This document shows positions 1 to 9,379 of a stretch of 64,000 nucleotides of DNA, piece by piece. Below the pieces are notes generated by a model. The model made no database searches, was not told the origin of the DNA, and saw only the letters and a list, made by a program, of their open reading frames with translations. The translations under genes were made by a program, and so were the position numbers. Numbering within the stretch: position 1 is the stretch's first letter; each line of letters opens with the position of its first letter. Source of the stretch: Desulfovibrio sp. (lineage in GTDB: Bacteria; Desulfobacterota; Desulfovibrionia; Desulfovibrionales; Desulfovibrionaceae); the NCBI RefSeq assembly GCF_019422935.1, contig NZ_JAHZCJ010000001.1:62001-126000 (forward strand), in the 5' to 3' direction.

Positions 1-1
1 C

Positions 2-493
2 GGCGTGAGCCGTTACAAGAAGTTTGAGTGGTTTTATGAAGATGTGCTGGGCAAGACCATAACCCCTGAGGAATCAGAGGCGCTTGGCAACCGCTTTGCC
101 GAATATGTGCTGGACGAACTGCGCCGTTGCGAGCTGATACCCGGCATTCAGGAAACGCTTGATTCCTGGCGCGGCAAGCTGCCCATGTTTGTCTGCTCCG
201 GCGCGCCGCACGAAGAAGTGCTGGCCGTGCTGCGCGAGCGCAAGCTGGATGGCTACTTTGACGCCATCCACGGCTCCCCGCCAGCCAAGGCAGTGCTGCT
301 GGCGCAGATTGTGAACAGGCAGAAGCTTGACCCCGCCGATGTGCTCATGGTGGGCGACGCCCCCACAGACAGGGACGCAGCCGAAACCGTGGGTACGCTG
401 TTTTACGGCGTGGGGCCAGAACTCAAGGGCGGCTCGTTCCCCTGGGGCGACGACCTCACGGGCCTGAACACCTGGATAGCTGCCCGCGCCTAG
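2..493 (+). CDS. HAD-superfamily phosphatase, 5' end outside window
   Basis: The reading frame is open to the window edge. A GTG at position 5 could start translation, but the N-terminal HAD motif with the nucleophilic Asp (DxDGT) is absent, so the true start is almost certainly upstream. Visible parts are the cap-domain helix, the motif II region (PMFVCSGAPHEEV, with Ser) and the motif IV region (VLMVGDAPTDRDAA), which binds Mg2+. The region between them holds a Lys (PPAKAVLL), consistent with motif III. This is the layout of phosphoglycolate-phosphatase-like enzymes of HAD subfamily I. The substrate cannot be told from the sequence. The next gene is on the same strand about 90 bases downstream, after a palindrome and a hairpin. 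Confidence 0.8.
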   Translation, partial: GVSRYKKFEWFYEDVLGKTITPEESEALGNRFAEYVLDELRRCELIPGIQETLDSWRGKLPMFVCSGAPHEEVLAVLRERKLDGYFDAIHGSPPAKAVLLAQIVNRQKLDPADVLMVGDAPTDRDAAETVGTLFYGVGPELKGGSFPWGDDLTGLNTWIAARA

Positions 494-514
494 GTATCCT
501 GCCTACTGGCAGAT

Positions 515-568
515 TTACAACTCCTTGTAACCACTACTGAACGTCCTGCCTTACAATGCGGGACGTTC
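515..568. repeat. Palindrome and hairpin upstream of lipoprotein gene
   Basis: Two inverted repeats lie between the HAD gene and the lipoprotein gene. Bases 515-530 read TTACAA-CTCC-TTGTAA, a short perfect palindrome that could be an operator. Bases 539-568 form a stem of about 11 bp (GAACGTCC paired with GGACGTTC, extended inward by TGC/GCG) with an 8-base loop. No U-tract follows, so it is not a clear terminator. It ends 14 bases before the preferred start codon, so it may occlude or expose the start. Function is inference. Confidence 0.4.
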
Positions 569-582
569 GCTCATATACGCCG

Positions 583-1578
583 ATGAAAAAATTCGTTCTT
601 GCTCTGCTGCTGGCCCTGAGTGTGGCCCTGCTTGTGACCGCCTGCGATTCCGGCAAAAAGGAAGAAGGCGCAAACGGCAAACCTGTTGCCGAATCCTCCT
701 CCAGCGCGCCAAAGGCGGAAACTGCGGTTCAGGCACAAGCTGTGGAAGAAGCAACCCCGCCTCCCAGCCCGGAAGAACTGGACAGGGCAGACCGGCTGGT
801 GGCTTTTTCCAACGCTGCCTCAATGGCGCTGGCAACTGGGCGCTTTGCCCAGGCCGATGTGCTGGCGGCCTACACCAAGTATTATCTGGCTGAGTGGCAA
901 CTGGCCAAACGCCCGGAGCTGAATGCGGATCAGGATGCCGCCCTTGCCCGCCGCCTGACGCCCCCGGTCAGCCTTTTTACCCCTGAGCAGGCCAAAAAAA
1001 TGACCGCCTGCGTGCAGGACATGAATAAGGCCATCGTAGACATGCGGGCAGATTATCGCCTGCTCGAAAAATACGTGGCCGACGAGAGCATTCAGGATAA
1101 CGGCGTCAAGGGGAAGGCACTCGCTGCGGAAATACTCAAGGAGCATGCGGCCTTTATTGTTGCCCGCGATGCCTATATGGCGATTGTGGAGGGCGAGGCG
1201 GCCCCGGCAGAAGATATCTTGCTGCGCAACCATCCGCTCAAACGGCAAATTCAGGCTGCGGAACGCATTTTCGCCGTGTTTGGCAAAACCGCAACCCTGC
1301 TTACTCCCAGCAAGCCCGACAGAGATGCGCTGAAGGCCCAGCGTGACGAGCTTGCCGCAGCCATTGCAGACGGCGGGCGGCCTCCCTTTATGGCCGCACC
1401 GGAACTGGAGCGCCAGTACCGTGCTTTTCTCAAACAGGCAGGCAACTACGCACAGCTTTTTGACCAGGGGCTTGAAGAAGAATTTTACGTTCCAGTGCGG
1501 TTTGAAATGAACAAGGCCGCTCTGGCAAGCCGGGCCGCCTACAATGATTTTGTCAAGGTTGCCAACCAGATGCGCTGA
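583..1578 (+). CDS. Lipoprotein, resembles DUF3829 family
   Basis: 331 aa if started at the ATG at 583. An ATG at 556 adds nine residues without a better ribosome site, while 583 gives a textbook signal (MKKFVLALLLALSVALLV) ending in the lipobox LVTAC, so the protein should be lipidated on Cys21. A low-complexity, Ala/Glu/Pro-rich linker (about residues 25-70) follows, then a helical domain. Phrases such as DMNKAIVDMRADYRLLEKYV and GVKGKALAAE resemble DUF3829 (YiiG-type) lipoproteins of unknown function. The family call is by recollection of pattern. No strong Shine-Dalgarno is visible before either start, and the upstream hairpin may matter for expression. Confidence 0.65.
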   Translation: MKKFVLALLLALSVALLVTACDSGKKEEGANGKPVAESSSSAPKAETAVQAQAVEEATPPPSPEELDRADRLVAFSNAASMALATGRFAQADVLAAYTKYYLAEWQLAKRPELNADQDAALARRLTPPVSLFTPEQAKKMTACVQDMNKAIVDMRADYRLLEKYVADESIQDNGVKGKALAAEILKEHAAFIVARDAYMAIVEGEAAPAEDILLRNHPLKRQIQAAERIFAVFGKTATLLTPSKPDRDALKAQRDELAAAIADGGRPPFMAAPELERQYRAFLKQAGNYAQLFDQGLEEEFYVPVRFEMNKAALASRAAYNDFVKVANQMR

Positions 1579-1720
1579 CGAGTCAATGTTCTGACTGTCT
1601 ACGTTGATTGTTTTGTAACATGCTGTAGTTTAATGATAAAGGTTGTTTGGCAAGGCCTTTGCAGATTGAATGCAAACGGGTGTCAATTACCCGAACATCC
1701 ATCTGATCTGGAGGTTCAGC

Positions 1721-2140
1721 ATGTTTTTTTTGCTGGGAGGCCACGATAAAAAAAGCCGCAAGGCCGAAAGAACTGTGGGCATTTCTGACGCAAGCGCCAG
1801 GGTGCGTGAGGTTTTTCTGGCCGGGCGCTTTCCCGTGGTGACAACACATCAGGTGGAGGGGCGACGCATTGCCAAGGTGCTTGGCCTTGTCTGTTGCCGG
1901 GGTTTTGACTCGGAAGAAGCCTTTTTTGGCATGGCGGCAAGGGCCATGAACAAGGGCGCACAGGCTATTGTGGGTTATAATGAAAACGTGGCCTTTCATC
2001 CCGATGGAAGCAAGTATTTTTCCTGCTTCGGAACTGCCGTAATGTTTGAGTATGACCCTGCCGACCCGGAATCATTGCCGCTCATGCTGCAACAAAAATT
2101 CAAGGCGCAGGAACAATCCGGCCTCAGCGAAATCATCTAA
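1721..2140 (+). CDS. YbjQ/UPF0145-like heavy-metal-binding-fold protein
   Basis: 139 aa from the ATG at 1721, preceded by GGAGG at about 1711. An in-frame ATG at 1670 lacks a ribosome site and adds unconserved residues. The core follows the YbjQ pattern: a TTxxVEGRRIAKVLGLV strand near the start, a central helix with RAMNKGAQAIVGYN (family 'A..LGANAVIG') and a C-terminal strand GTAVMFEY (family 'GTAVVV'). The N-terminal ~30 residues are basic and differ from the usual family. The family is cytosolic, small and of unclear function. The gene stands alone and ends just before a strong terminator. Confidence 0.6.
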   Translation: MFFLLGGHDKKSRKAERTVGISDASARVREVFLAGRFPVVTTHQVEGRRIAKVLGLVCCRGFDSEEAFFGMAARAMNKGAQAIVGYNENVAFHPDGSKYFSCFGTAVMFEYDPADPESLPLMLQQKFKAQEQSGLSEII

Positions 2141-2160
2141 TCAGGCTGATAATTATATAT

Positions 2161-2197
2161 GCCAAGGCCCCCGTTCATATTGAACGGGGGCCTTGGC
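2161..2197 (+). terminator. Rho-independent terminator after YbjQ-like gene
   Basis: A perfect 17-bp inverted repeat (GCCAAGGCCCCCGTTCA and its complement) with a three-base loop, followed by ATTTG. It starts 20 bases after the stop codon. The very GC-rich stem makes termination likely even though the T-tract is short. Confidence 0.8.
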
Positions 2198-2487
2198 ATT
2201 TGTAACAGATGAAATATTGACTGTTACTCAAATTCACTAATTAATATGTGTGTTTCTATTTGTGGTAAAATGCAATGCATTTTGTAGTATATTTCGTGTA
2301 TATTGTCGTTATATACTTATTCTATCATACTGTAAAATAAAGATAAAAAATATAGTTTAAAAATATATAAAGTATTGGTATAGGTAGACGATATGTAACT
2401 GATGTATTTAAAACACATATAAAAATATTCTCTTATCATTTAAGAGGATAAATAACGTAAATTTGCAGCTACCTATAGGAGTATATT
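2198..2487. other. AT-rich intergenic region upstream of chemoreceptor
   Basis: About 290 bases with strikingly low GC compared with the flanking genes, rich in TATA-like and A-tract stretches. I see no coding frame worth calling. It presumably holds the chemoreceptor promoter, but no single -35/-10 pair stands out and no sigma-28 type box was recognised. The ribosome site TAGGAG precedes the ATG at 2488. Confidence 0.5.
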
Positions 2488-4239
2488 ATGAGGATTTCGA
2501 TAAAACTCGTATTCTTTGCAGTGTTATTGACGGCATTTTCAATAATTATTGGATTTGTTTCTGTTGTTGGGATGTCTTCTATAAATAAAGACGTCAAGGA
2601 TATTTCTGAAAACTGGCTTCCAACAATCAAGGTTGCTGGTGAAATTAACAGTATGGTGAATGAATACAGGCGCAATGAGCTGGTTCACATTCTTGCAACA
2701 GATGAATCATTGATGCGGCAGTATGAAAACAAGATACAGAATTTGGCCGGCAGTATTAATGAAAAAGTTAAAGAATATGAAAAACTAATCTCTGAGCCTG
2801 AGGAAAAAGTTGCATTCCCCAAGTTTCTTGCGGCATGGAAGGCCTATACGGAAAATCACGCGAAGGTTGAGGCCCTATCCAAAAGCAACAATACCGAAGA
2901 AGCTGTCAAGTTGGTGCTTGGCCCGGCCAGAGCGCAGTATGGTGAGGCCCTTGATCAGCTAAAAGTTATCATTGATATTAATAACAAGGGAAGCAAGGCT
3001 TCAGCTGCTGACGCGGAAACTTCATACGAACAAGGGAAGCTGCTTACGATCTCGTTGATAATTGCGGTAATGCTCGCTGCCACAGCTATTTCCATTTTGA
3101 TTATCAGGGGTGTGACGAAGCAGCTTGGCGAGGATCCCGGTTATTTGCATCACGTGGCATCGGAAATAGCCGCTGGGCAGCTTGATCTGGCATTCAAACC
3201 GTATGCCGGCGATGGCGGCGTTTACGGTGTGCTCATAAAGATGGTGGGCAATCTTAAAGCCAAGATCGCGGAGGCTGACAGCAAGTCGCAGCAGGCCGAG
3301 CAGCAGGCTAAAGCCGCGCAGGAAGCAACCGCTCTCGCCGAAGAGGCAACCCGCCGGGCAGAACGGGCCAAGGCGGAAGGCATGCTCCAGGCGGCGCAGC
3401 AGCTTGAAGGGATTGTGCAGATCGTGTCGTCCGCGTCAGAAGCGCTTTCTGAACAGATTGCGCAGTCCAGCCGTGGGGCTGACGAGCAGTCGGGCCGGGT
3501 GCGTGAAACCGCGACGGCCATGGAAGAAATGAACGCCACCGTGCTGGAAGTTGCCAAAAACGCCCAGCAGGCTGCGGATGTTTCACATCAGACCAGGGAA
3601 CAGGCCGTGGAAGGCTCGCAGATACTCGACGATGCCGTTAAGGGCATTGAATCCGTCCACACGCAGTCTATTGCCATCAAGGAAGATATGGATGCTCTGG
3701 GCAAACAGGCGGAGAGCATCGGCCAGATTATGGGGGTTATTGCCGACATTGCCGACCAGACCAACCTGCTGGCGCTGAACGCCGCCATTGAGGCCGCTCG
3801 CGCGGGCGATGCTGGCAGAGGTTTTGCCGTCGTTGCGGATGAAGTGCGCAAACTGGCGGAAAAAACCATGTCCGCCACGCAAGAAGTGGGGCAGGCCATT
3901 ACGGGCATCCAGGCTGGCACCCGCAAGAATATCCAGAATGTCGAGCAGGTTGCTGTTACTATTGAAAATGCAACCAACATGTCGGTACGTTCCGGTGAGT
4001 CGCTCAAAAAAATTCTTGAGTTCGTCCATCTGGTCAATGATCAGGTTCAGTCCATTGCCACCGCCAGCGAGCAGCAGTCCGCTGCCAGTGAGGAGATCAA
4101 TCAGTCTGTTGAGCAGGTGGCGACAATTTCTGCCCAAACCGCTCAAGCTATGGAGCAGGCTTCCGGTGCGGTTGCAGACCTGACGCAACAGGCTCAGTCG
4201 CTCCAGCGGGTTATAGAAAAAATGAAAAATCAGTCTTAG
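2488..4239 (+). CDS. Methyl-accepting chemotaxis protein
   Basis: 583 aa. It begins with a membrane segment (residues ~7-29), then a periplasmic four-helix-bundle sensor of about 155 residues (4HB_MCP type, '[22 protein letters not shown]'-like start), a second membrane segment (~191-211), a HAMP-like linker containing [20 protein letters not shown], and a long coiled-coil signalling domain. The hairpin tip is classical ([20 protein letters not shown], then [14 protein letters not shown]), which contacts CheA and CheW. No C-terminal NWETF-type pentapeptide is present, so CheR/CheB tethering is not expected. The first ~200 codons are clearly AT-richer than the signalling half. The gene stands alone between two terminators. 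The ligand is unknown. Confidence 0.95.
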   Translation: MRISIKLVFFAVLLTAFSIIIGFVSVVGMSSINKDVKDISENWLPTIKVAGEINSMVNEYRRNELVHILATDESLMRQYENKIQNLAGSINEKVKEYEKLISEPEEKVAFPKFLAAWKAYTENHAKVEALSKSNNTEEAVKLVLGPARAQYGEALDQLKVIIDINNKGSKASAADAETSYEQGKLLTISLIIAVMLAATAISILIIRGVTKQLGEDPGYLHHVASEIAAGQLDLAFKPYAGDGGVYGVLIKMVGNLKAKIAEADSKSQQAEQQAKAAQEATALAEEATRRAERAKAEGMLQAAQQLEGIVQIVSSASEALSEQIAQSSRGADEQSGRVRETATAMEEMNATVLEVAKNAQQAADVSHQTREQAVEGSQILDDAVKGIESVHTQSIAIKEDMDALGKQAESIGQIMGVIADIADQTNLLALNAAIEAARAGDAGRGFAVVADEVRKLAEKTMSATQEVGQAITGIQAGTRKNIQNVEQVAVTIENATNMSVRSGESLKKILEFVHLVNDQVQSIATASEQQSAASEEINQSVEQVATISAQTAQAMEQASGAVADLTQQAQSLQRVIEKMKNQS

Positions 4240-4261
4240 CCAACGCTGTTTGGTAAAAAGA

Positions 4262-4288
4262 AAAGGCCGTTCAGAGATGGACGGCCTT
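4262..4288. terminator. Terminator between chemoreceptor gene and truA
   Basis: AAAGGCCGT and ACGGCCTTT form a 9-bp stem with a 9-base loop between two convergent genes. The A-rich left side and T-rich right side allow it to work in both directions. Confidence 0.65.
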
Positions 4289-4344
4289 TCGTATTTGTGG
4301 GTTTTTTGTTTGCGGCAGCGGGGGCACAACAATGTGTGCGGCTA

Positions 4345-5124
4345 TCAGGTCTCGGGGTACACCACGTTCACCAGCGCCAGCCCTTGCGGCGGCGCGGTAA
4401 CGGAGGGCACATCCTTGCGGTCGCGTGTGGCAAGCAGGGCGGGGATATCCTTTGGCTGCACCTTGCCCTGGCCGCAGGCAGCCAGCAGACCAGCCATATT
4501 GCGCACCATCTGCTTGAGAAAGCCATCGGCAGTCACAATAAAGCGCAACATGGGAGCATGCGACGGATAAAATTCGCAGGGGGGCATTGCGTGCAACTCG
4601 GCTTCCAGCACCGTGCGTTCTGTGCTTTCCACATCCGTGCCCACATTGCGCAGCGAGGCAAAGTCGTGCAGGCCCATCAGGTGGGGCAGGGCGGCACGCA
4701 TGAACTCCACGTTCAGGGGGCCACATTTCCACACAAAGGGCGTCAGCTGCGGCGGCATAAAGGTCTGTTCCAGCCAGAACTGATAGGCGTAGGTTTTGCG
4801 CAGGGCATCCTTGCGGGCGTGAAAGTCCGGGGCTGCCTGCCTGGCCTCCAGTACACGAATATCGCGGGGCAGCACGGCATTGAGGCTACGCCGCCAATCC
4901 ATGCTGGCGCGCGCATCGGGCACATCGCAGTGCACAACCTGCCCGTGGGCATGCACGCCGGAATCAGTGCGGCCCGAGCCGTGGGCGCGTATGTTCTGCC
5001 CTGTGATGGTGCGCAGGGCTTTTTCCATCTCGCCCTGGATTGTGGGCGGCGGGTTCGGCTTTTCCTGTATCTGCCAGCCGCTGTATCCGGTGCCCACATA
5101 GGCGATCAAAAGTTTGAGGCGCAT
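4345..5124 (-). CDS. truA: tRNA pseudouridine(38-40) synthase TruA
   Basis: 259 aa, normal length for TruA, which converts U38-U40 in the anticodon arm of many tRNAs to pseudouridine. The catalytic Asp is in the motif GSGRTDSGVHA (around residue 53). The N-terminal strand KLLIAYVGTGYSGWQIQ and the C-terminal FLKQMVRNMAGLL are also family hallmarks. The start codon overlaps the stop of the upstream MotE-like gene by one base (TAATG), so translation is probably coupled. It is the last gene of the thiD-fliJ-motE-truA run on this strand. Confidence 0.96.
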   Translation of the reverse strand: MRLKLLIAYVGTGYSGWQIQEKPNPPPTIQGEMEKALRTITGQNIRAHGSGRTDSGVHAHGQVVHCDVPDARASMDWRRSLNAVLPRDIRVLEARQAAPDFHARKDALRKTYAYQFWLEQTFMPPQLTPFVWKCGPLNVEFMRAALPHLMGLHDFASLRNVGTDVESTERTVLEAELHAMPPCEFYPSHAPMLRFIVTADGFLKQMVRNMAGLLAACGQGKVQPKDIPALLATRDRKDVPSVTAPPQGLALVNVVYPET

Positions 5125-6428
5125 TAATCAGGAATCCTCATGCGGGTGATAAGCTCCGTAAGCTTGGCTGTCTTGGCTGGGGAAACGTAGGTGAGGATTT
5201 CTCCTGACTGCTTGGGCGACATGCCGGAAAGAATGCGGATGGCCACGCGCTCGTCCATGCTTTCCAGAGCCTTGGCCGCAGCCTTGGGCTTCATCATGGA
5301 ATAGGTGAGCACCAGCCGGTGAACTTTTTCGTTTTCAATGCCCCTGGCCTCGCGGATCATGTCCTGCATCTTCTTTTCAGTTTCCTGAATGTCTTTGAGG
5401 CGCTGATCCATCTGCTGCCGCAGCACAAGAATATCCTGCTGCTGGCGCGCCAGTTCCTGGGCCTTGGTATTGGGGTCGTTGGAATACGCGCCCTGCGGCT
5501 GCTGCACCGTGGGGACGGGCAATGTGCCTGAGCCTTGCCCCTGCGGCAGGGCTGGCAAAAAGCCATCGGTGCTGCCTGCCGCGCCGCGTGGCGGCAACGG
5601 TGCGCCGTCCGTGCCCTGACCGCGCGGAATGTTTGCCGGGATGGGCGGTGCGCCGGGTATGGTCAGCGGGGCGGTTTGCTCGGCGGGAGCAAAGGGCGAT
5701 TGCCCGCCCGTGGGCGTCTGGGGAACAGGCATGTCCAGCGCTGCCGCGTGCGCTGCCTGCACGCTGCCAAGGCCGGGGATGGGCAGATTGCTCAGGCCCA
5801 GAGCGTCCAGCCATTCAGATTCGCTTGCGCGGTTGGGCCTGGCAGAAACAATCAGGCTGCCGGAAGGGGCGGATGTGCCCGGTTCCGCCTGTGGGGCGGG
5901 CAGGGCCTGCGGTTCGGGAAAATTGGGGGAAAATGTCTGGCCGGGGGCCTTGGAAGCCGCTGCTGTTTCAGGTGCGCCGCCTGAGGCCGTTGCACGGATA
6001 AGCGGTGCGGGCAGGGCGACATCGGTCACGCCGGTGGTTTGATCTGCGTGGGGTTTGACCGCTGCGGCCATGCGGGCTGCGGCAGAACCTTGCGGGGCGC
6101 TCTGGCTTTTTTCAGTTTTGTCCTTGATGTTGTCCACTACAGAATCAAGGGCTGAACCCATGGACGAAAGTGTAGAACTGACGCTTTGCGCCAGGCCAGA
6201 GGGGGCCGCATCAGCAACGGGGGGTATGGTTTCAGTCCGCTCCTGCCCATTGCGCGGCTCGTTCACGGCTATCGTGGCATCCTTGGGCGATCCGCCAAGC
6301 CAGGAGGGCACGGGCACATCCAGCAGCAAAAGGCCGAGGATGGTAAGCTTCATAAAGCAGAGCACCGCCAGCCAGCGGAAAAGCTTAGAGAGCCGGAGCT
6401 TTGTAGCGGAGTGTGGCTGTTTCGTCAT
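5124..6428 (-). CDS. MotE-like flagellar protein with MgtE-N domain
   Basis: 434 aa. A membrane segment near the N terminus (residues ~17-36) is followed by a very long Pro/Ala/Gly-rich periplasmic linker (~40-320), a short coiled coil (ARQQQDILVLRQQMDQRLKD region) and a C-terminal helical module of the MgtE intracellular-N type (KAAAKALESMDERVAIRILSG). MotE-type proteins with this layout act as motility chaperones for the stator protein MotB or sit next to fliJ in flagellar operons. The direct overlap (44 bases) with fliJ supports a flagellar role. The linker is unusually long. The exact function is inferred from context and domain. Confidence 0.7.
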   Translation of the reverse strand: MTKQPHSATKLRLSKLFRWLAVLCFMKLTILGLLLLDVPVPSWLGGSPKDATIAVNEPRNGQERTETIPPVADAAPSGLAQSVSSTLSSMGSALDSVVDNIKDKTEKSQSAPQGSAAARMAAAVKPHADQTTGVTDVALPAPLIRATASGGAPETAAASKAPGQTFSPNFPEPQALPAPQAEPGTSAPSGSLIVSARPNRASESEWLDALGLSNLPIPGLGSVQAAHAAALDMPVPQTPTGGQSPFAPAEQTAPLTIPGAPPIPANIPRGQGTDGAPLPPRGAAGSTDGFLPALPQGQGSGTLPVPTVQQPQGAYSNDPNTKAQELARQQQDILVLRQQMDQRLKDIQETEKKMQDMIREARGIENEKVHRLVLTYSMMKPKAAAKALESMDERVAIRILSGMSPKQSGEILTYVSPAKTAKLTELITRMRIPD

Positions 6429-6822
6429 TGACGCGTTGCTCCTTCAGTTGTTCCTCACGAAGATACTGCTGGTTTTGGCGCTCCTTGAGCTTTTCCAGCA
6501 GTTTTCTTTCAATGGCGCGCGCGGCCAGCAGTTTGCGGGCTTCGTCAACAAGCTGCTCGTGCATGCGGGCCTGTAAGGCCGCATTGGCAACATCGCCGCG
6601 CAATCCTTTTACATATTGTTCCAGCAGCCAGCGTTCCGCCTGCGGCACAAGGGCTGATTCAAACAAGCGGTCTTCGGTTTGGCGCAGCTCAGCCTTCAGG
6701 CGTTCAAAAAGTGCGCGCGCTTCTTCCAGAATCCTTTGCTTGTTGGCCAGATCAACCTTGGCTTCTTCTTCAAGCTGTTCCCGGTAGTCGAGTATTTTCT
6801 GCAATTTGAAACGAAAAGGCAC
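6385..6822 (-). CDS. fliJ: Flagellar export protein FliJ
   Basis: 145 aa, almost entirely coiled coil, opening with PFRFKLQKILDYREQLEEEAK, the typical FliJ N terminus (F-x-L-x-x-L-L-x-x-R-x-x-x-E-x-x-A). FliJ is the cytoplasmic stalk of the flagellar type III export ATPase FliI and recycles export chaperones. The start is GTG with AAGGCGG upstream. Its 3' end overlaps the MotE-like gene by 44 bases in another frame. Other flagellar genes are not in the window. Confidence 0.85.
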   Translation of the reverse strand: MPFRFKLQKILDYREQLEEEAKVDLANKQRILEEARALFERLKAELRQTEDRLFESALVPQAERWLLEQYVKGLRGDVANAALQARMHEQLVDEARKLLAARAIERKLLEKLKERQNQQYLREEQLKEQRVNDETATLRYKAPAL

Positions 6823-6942
6823 GCCGCACCGCCTTGATTTTGACGCCCTGAATGTCCACAGGGGGAAACTGCAAACAGCGGGCCAATCCGCCTGCCATGC
6901 GGCGGCGGAAAAAGGCCGTGCTGCTGACAGGCGGGCAAATGC

Positions 6943-7746
6943 CTATTTGATGTTTAAATCTGCGGCGTGATTTACAGGGCCGCAGCCCTTGCCGGGGGCG
7001 TAGCTTTTGCGCAGGGCAAGATTCAGAAATTCCTGCGCCCGGGTTACAGCAACCTGGAGGGGCAAACCGCGCCCAAGCCCTGTGGCGATGGCGGCAGAAA
7101 GAGTGCAGCCCGTGCCGTGGTTGTTTTCCGTCTCCACCTTGGCCTGGGGCATGTGCTTGGGCTGTTCGCCGGGCACGCACAGGCAGTCTGTAACAACGAT
7201 GGAGCTCTCCATGTGCCCGCCCTTGATGAGCACTGCGCGCGCACCCATGGCAAGCAGCTTCTGGCCTGCGGTCTCCGCGTCTTCAAGGCTGTTGATGCTC
7301 ATGCCAGTGAGCATTTCCGCCTCGGGGCGGTTGGGGGTCAGCAGGTCGCAGCCGGGGAGCATTTCTTCCACCAGAGCTGTTACGGCGTCCTCCTGCAACA
7401 GGCGGCTGCCGCTCTGGCTCACAGAGACAGGGTCAACCACAAGGGGAAAGTCTCGGTTGCGCAATTCGTCCGCAACGGCGCGGATGATGGGGGCAGAAAA
7501 AAGCATGCCCGTTTTGGCAGCCTTGACGGAAAAGCCCTCAAGCACCGTGCGCAGCTGCAAGCGCACAAAATCGGCATCTGGCGCATGAATGCCCGTAACG
7601 CCCAATCCGTTCTGCGCGGTCAGGGCGGTGATAACGCTCATGCCGTAACCGCCGAGCGCCATGATTGTTTTCAGGTCGGCCTGAATGCCCGCGCCGCCGC
7701 CGGAATCGGAACCGGCAATGGTGAGGATGTTGGCAGGGGTATGCAT
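6943..7746 (-). CDS. thiD: Hydroxymethylpyrimidine/phosphomethylpyrimidine kinase ThiD
   Basis: 267 aa, full length. ThiD phosphorylates HMP and then HMP-P to HMP-PP for thiamine synthesis. The ribokinase-fold signature is clear: ILTIAGSDSGGGAGIQADLK at the N terminus, VDPVSVSQSG in the middle and the GTGCTLSAAIATGLGRG anion-hole/catalytic Asp-Cys region near the C terminus (the usual catalytic residue in this family is a Cys in GTGCT). No other thiamine genes are nearby. About 120 bases separate it from fliJ. Confidence 0.94.
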   Translation of the reverse strand: MHTPANILTIAGSDSGGGAGIQADLKTIMALGGYGMSVITALTAQNGLGVTGIHAPDADFVRLQLRTVLEGFSVKAAKTGMLFSAPIIRAVADELRNRDFPLVVDPVSVSQSGSRLLQEDAVTALVEEMLPGCDLLTPNRPEAEMLTGMSINSLEDAETAGQKLLAMGARAVLIKGGHMESSIVVTDCLCVPGEQPKHMPQAKVETENNHGTGCTLSAAIATGLGRGLPLQVAVTRAQEFLNLALRKSYAPGKGCGPVNHAADLNIK

Positions 7747-7993
7747 AAAAAGCCTCTCATAAAATACTGCGTACGAATTTGGCTACTATACCCCGCCGTC
7801 CGCCGGGGTGCAATGCGGGCAAGGCTTGCCCCGTATCCAGAAACTCTCTGGAAAATGTCTTCACAGCGCAGGGAAGCAATGCTAGCATTTACGCGCAATA
7901 AACAGGAATAATGGCTTGCTGTGCCGTTTTTTGCGCGGTCAGTGCAGTGCGCCTTGCGCCACAGCCCCACGCCTGCCGCAGTAGGAGAATTTT

Positions 7994-9379
7994 ATGAAAT
8001 TGGAAAAAAAGCCTCTGGACGTGCCGGACATAGTGAACATGCCCAAGCCCAGCCCCGCTCGCGCGGGTGCGCGCAAGGCCGTGGTGCTTGCGCTGCTGGC
8101 GGTTTTGGCCCTTGGCGGCGCGACCTACTGGCTTACACGCGATAAATCAACCCGCGACCAGTGGAAGGACAAAGCCGCCGACATCATAAACAACGCCACC
8201 AGCGGCACACCGCTGGCCGGTGTGGGTGATGTGCTGCGCGATGCGCCCCCGCCCCCGCCCATTTCTGTTGTCAGCCCGCCCACCTCCCCCGGCACTCTGG
8301 CCGGGCAAACAGTGCAGGGCAGCGTGGGCGCGCCTGTAGATGGCTCAACGTCCGCCGGGTTGTACCCGCAGCAGAACGGGTCGCAGATACCCCAGAAGGT
8401 GACGGAAGACAGCCACATCCGCATGGAATTTGTGGAAGATCTGGCGGCCTTTGTTGTGGCCCGGTTCAAGCCCGGCCCGCAGAGCGGCACACTGAACGTT
8501 AGTGTGCAGGCGCTCAATCAGCGCTATGGCGCAAAGTTTGCCAATGTTGCCGATGGCAAGGGCGGTCGTGAAGCCCTGCTGCGCTACGCCTTTCATCCCA
8601 CCATGCTGCGCGGCCTGTACACCCTCTATGCGGACCGCTTTCTGGATGCCATTAACCGCGATGCGGCCTCCAAGGGCTTTACGCCTGAGCAAATACGCCA
8701 GTTGCACATGGCGCTGGCAGGGCGTCTTGTAATTCTGGCTGGCGCGCTTGAGGGCGTGGCCTCTGTACCCAACCTTGACGCCCGCCTGCGCGAGCAGGAC
8801 AAATCCGCGCAAGGGGTAGTGGAAATTAACGCCCAGATGGCCGAAGCCGTGTTTGCGGTAGACCAGCTGCGGGAGAATAATGCTCCCGAAGCGCAGATAT
8901 CCACAGCGCAACTGCGGGTGGACGGCCTGAGCGCCCGGTACCGCCGTGCGCTTGAGGAACGCGCCGCCTTGCAGCGCACCCTTGTTGCAGCCATACGCCA
9001 GAACGGCGGGCAGACGCTGGACGATGATTCCCTGCTGTTTGTGGCCCAGTGGGTTGACCGCCGCCTGCGCGCGGACGCTCAGGCCCTTGCCTCGGTGCAG
9101 GCCTCGGCTGGCGTGTTGCGCGATCTGGCGCGGCGCAGCGCACAGGCGGGAACAGGTACGCCGTTCCAGCCGCAAAGCCCCGCACCGGGCGCGATTCCTA
9201 ATGGTGCAGGCAATGCCGTGCCAAATGTGGCCCCTAATGCCGCACAAAACGCCGGGCATGTGCAGACCTCCCCGCAGCTGACCCCGCCGCAGGGGCATGC
9301 GGCCCCCGCGCTGCCTGCAGAAAACTCGCTTGGCGGCACAGAACGTGCGCCTGCCCCCCGCGTGGGCGGTCAGCAGTAA
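7994..9379 (+). CDS. Membrane-anchored protein of unknown function
   Basis: 461 aa, ribosome site AGGAGA seven bases before the ATG. A short cytoplasmic basic segment is followed by one membrane helix (residues ~29-47, VVLALLAVLALGGATYWLT) and a Pro/Ser-rich linker. A helical periplasmic domain (~140-395) follows, and the tail is Pro/Ala/Asn-rich with low complexity. Part of the domain (LLRYAFHPTMLRGLYTLYAD, DAINRDAASKGFTPEQ) looks well folded, but I do not recognise the family. It is the first gene of a probable three-gene operon with cobU (one-base overlap) and another exported protein. That context does not prove a role in cobamide metabolism. Confidence 0.6.
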   Translation: MKLEKKPLDVPDIVNMPKPSPARAGARKAVVLALLAVLALGGATYWLTRDKSTRDQWKDKAADIINNATSGTPLAGVGDVLRDAPPPPPISVVSPPTSPGTLAGQTVQGSVGAPVDGSTSAGLYPQQNGSQIPQKVTEDSHIRMEFVEDLAAFVVARFKPGPQSGTLNVSVQALNQRYGAKFANVADGKGGREALLRYAFHPTMLRGLYTLYADRFLDAINRDAASKGFTPEQIRQLHMALAGRLVILAGALEGVASVPNLDARLREQDKSAQGVVEINAQMAEAVFAVDQLRENNAPEAQISTAQLRVDGLSARYRRALEERAALQRTLVAAIRQNGGQTLDDDSLLFVAQWVDRRLRADAQALASVQASAGVLRDLARRSAQAGTGTPFQPQSPAPGAIPNGAGNAVPNVAPNAAQNAGHVQTSPQLTPPQGHAAPALPAENSLGGTERAPAPRVGGQQ

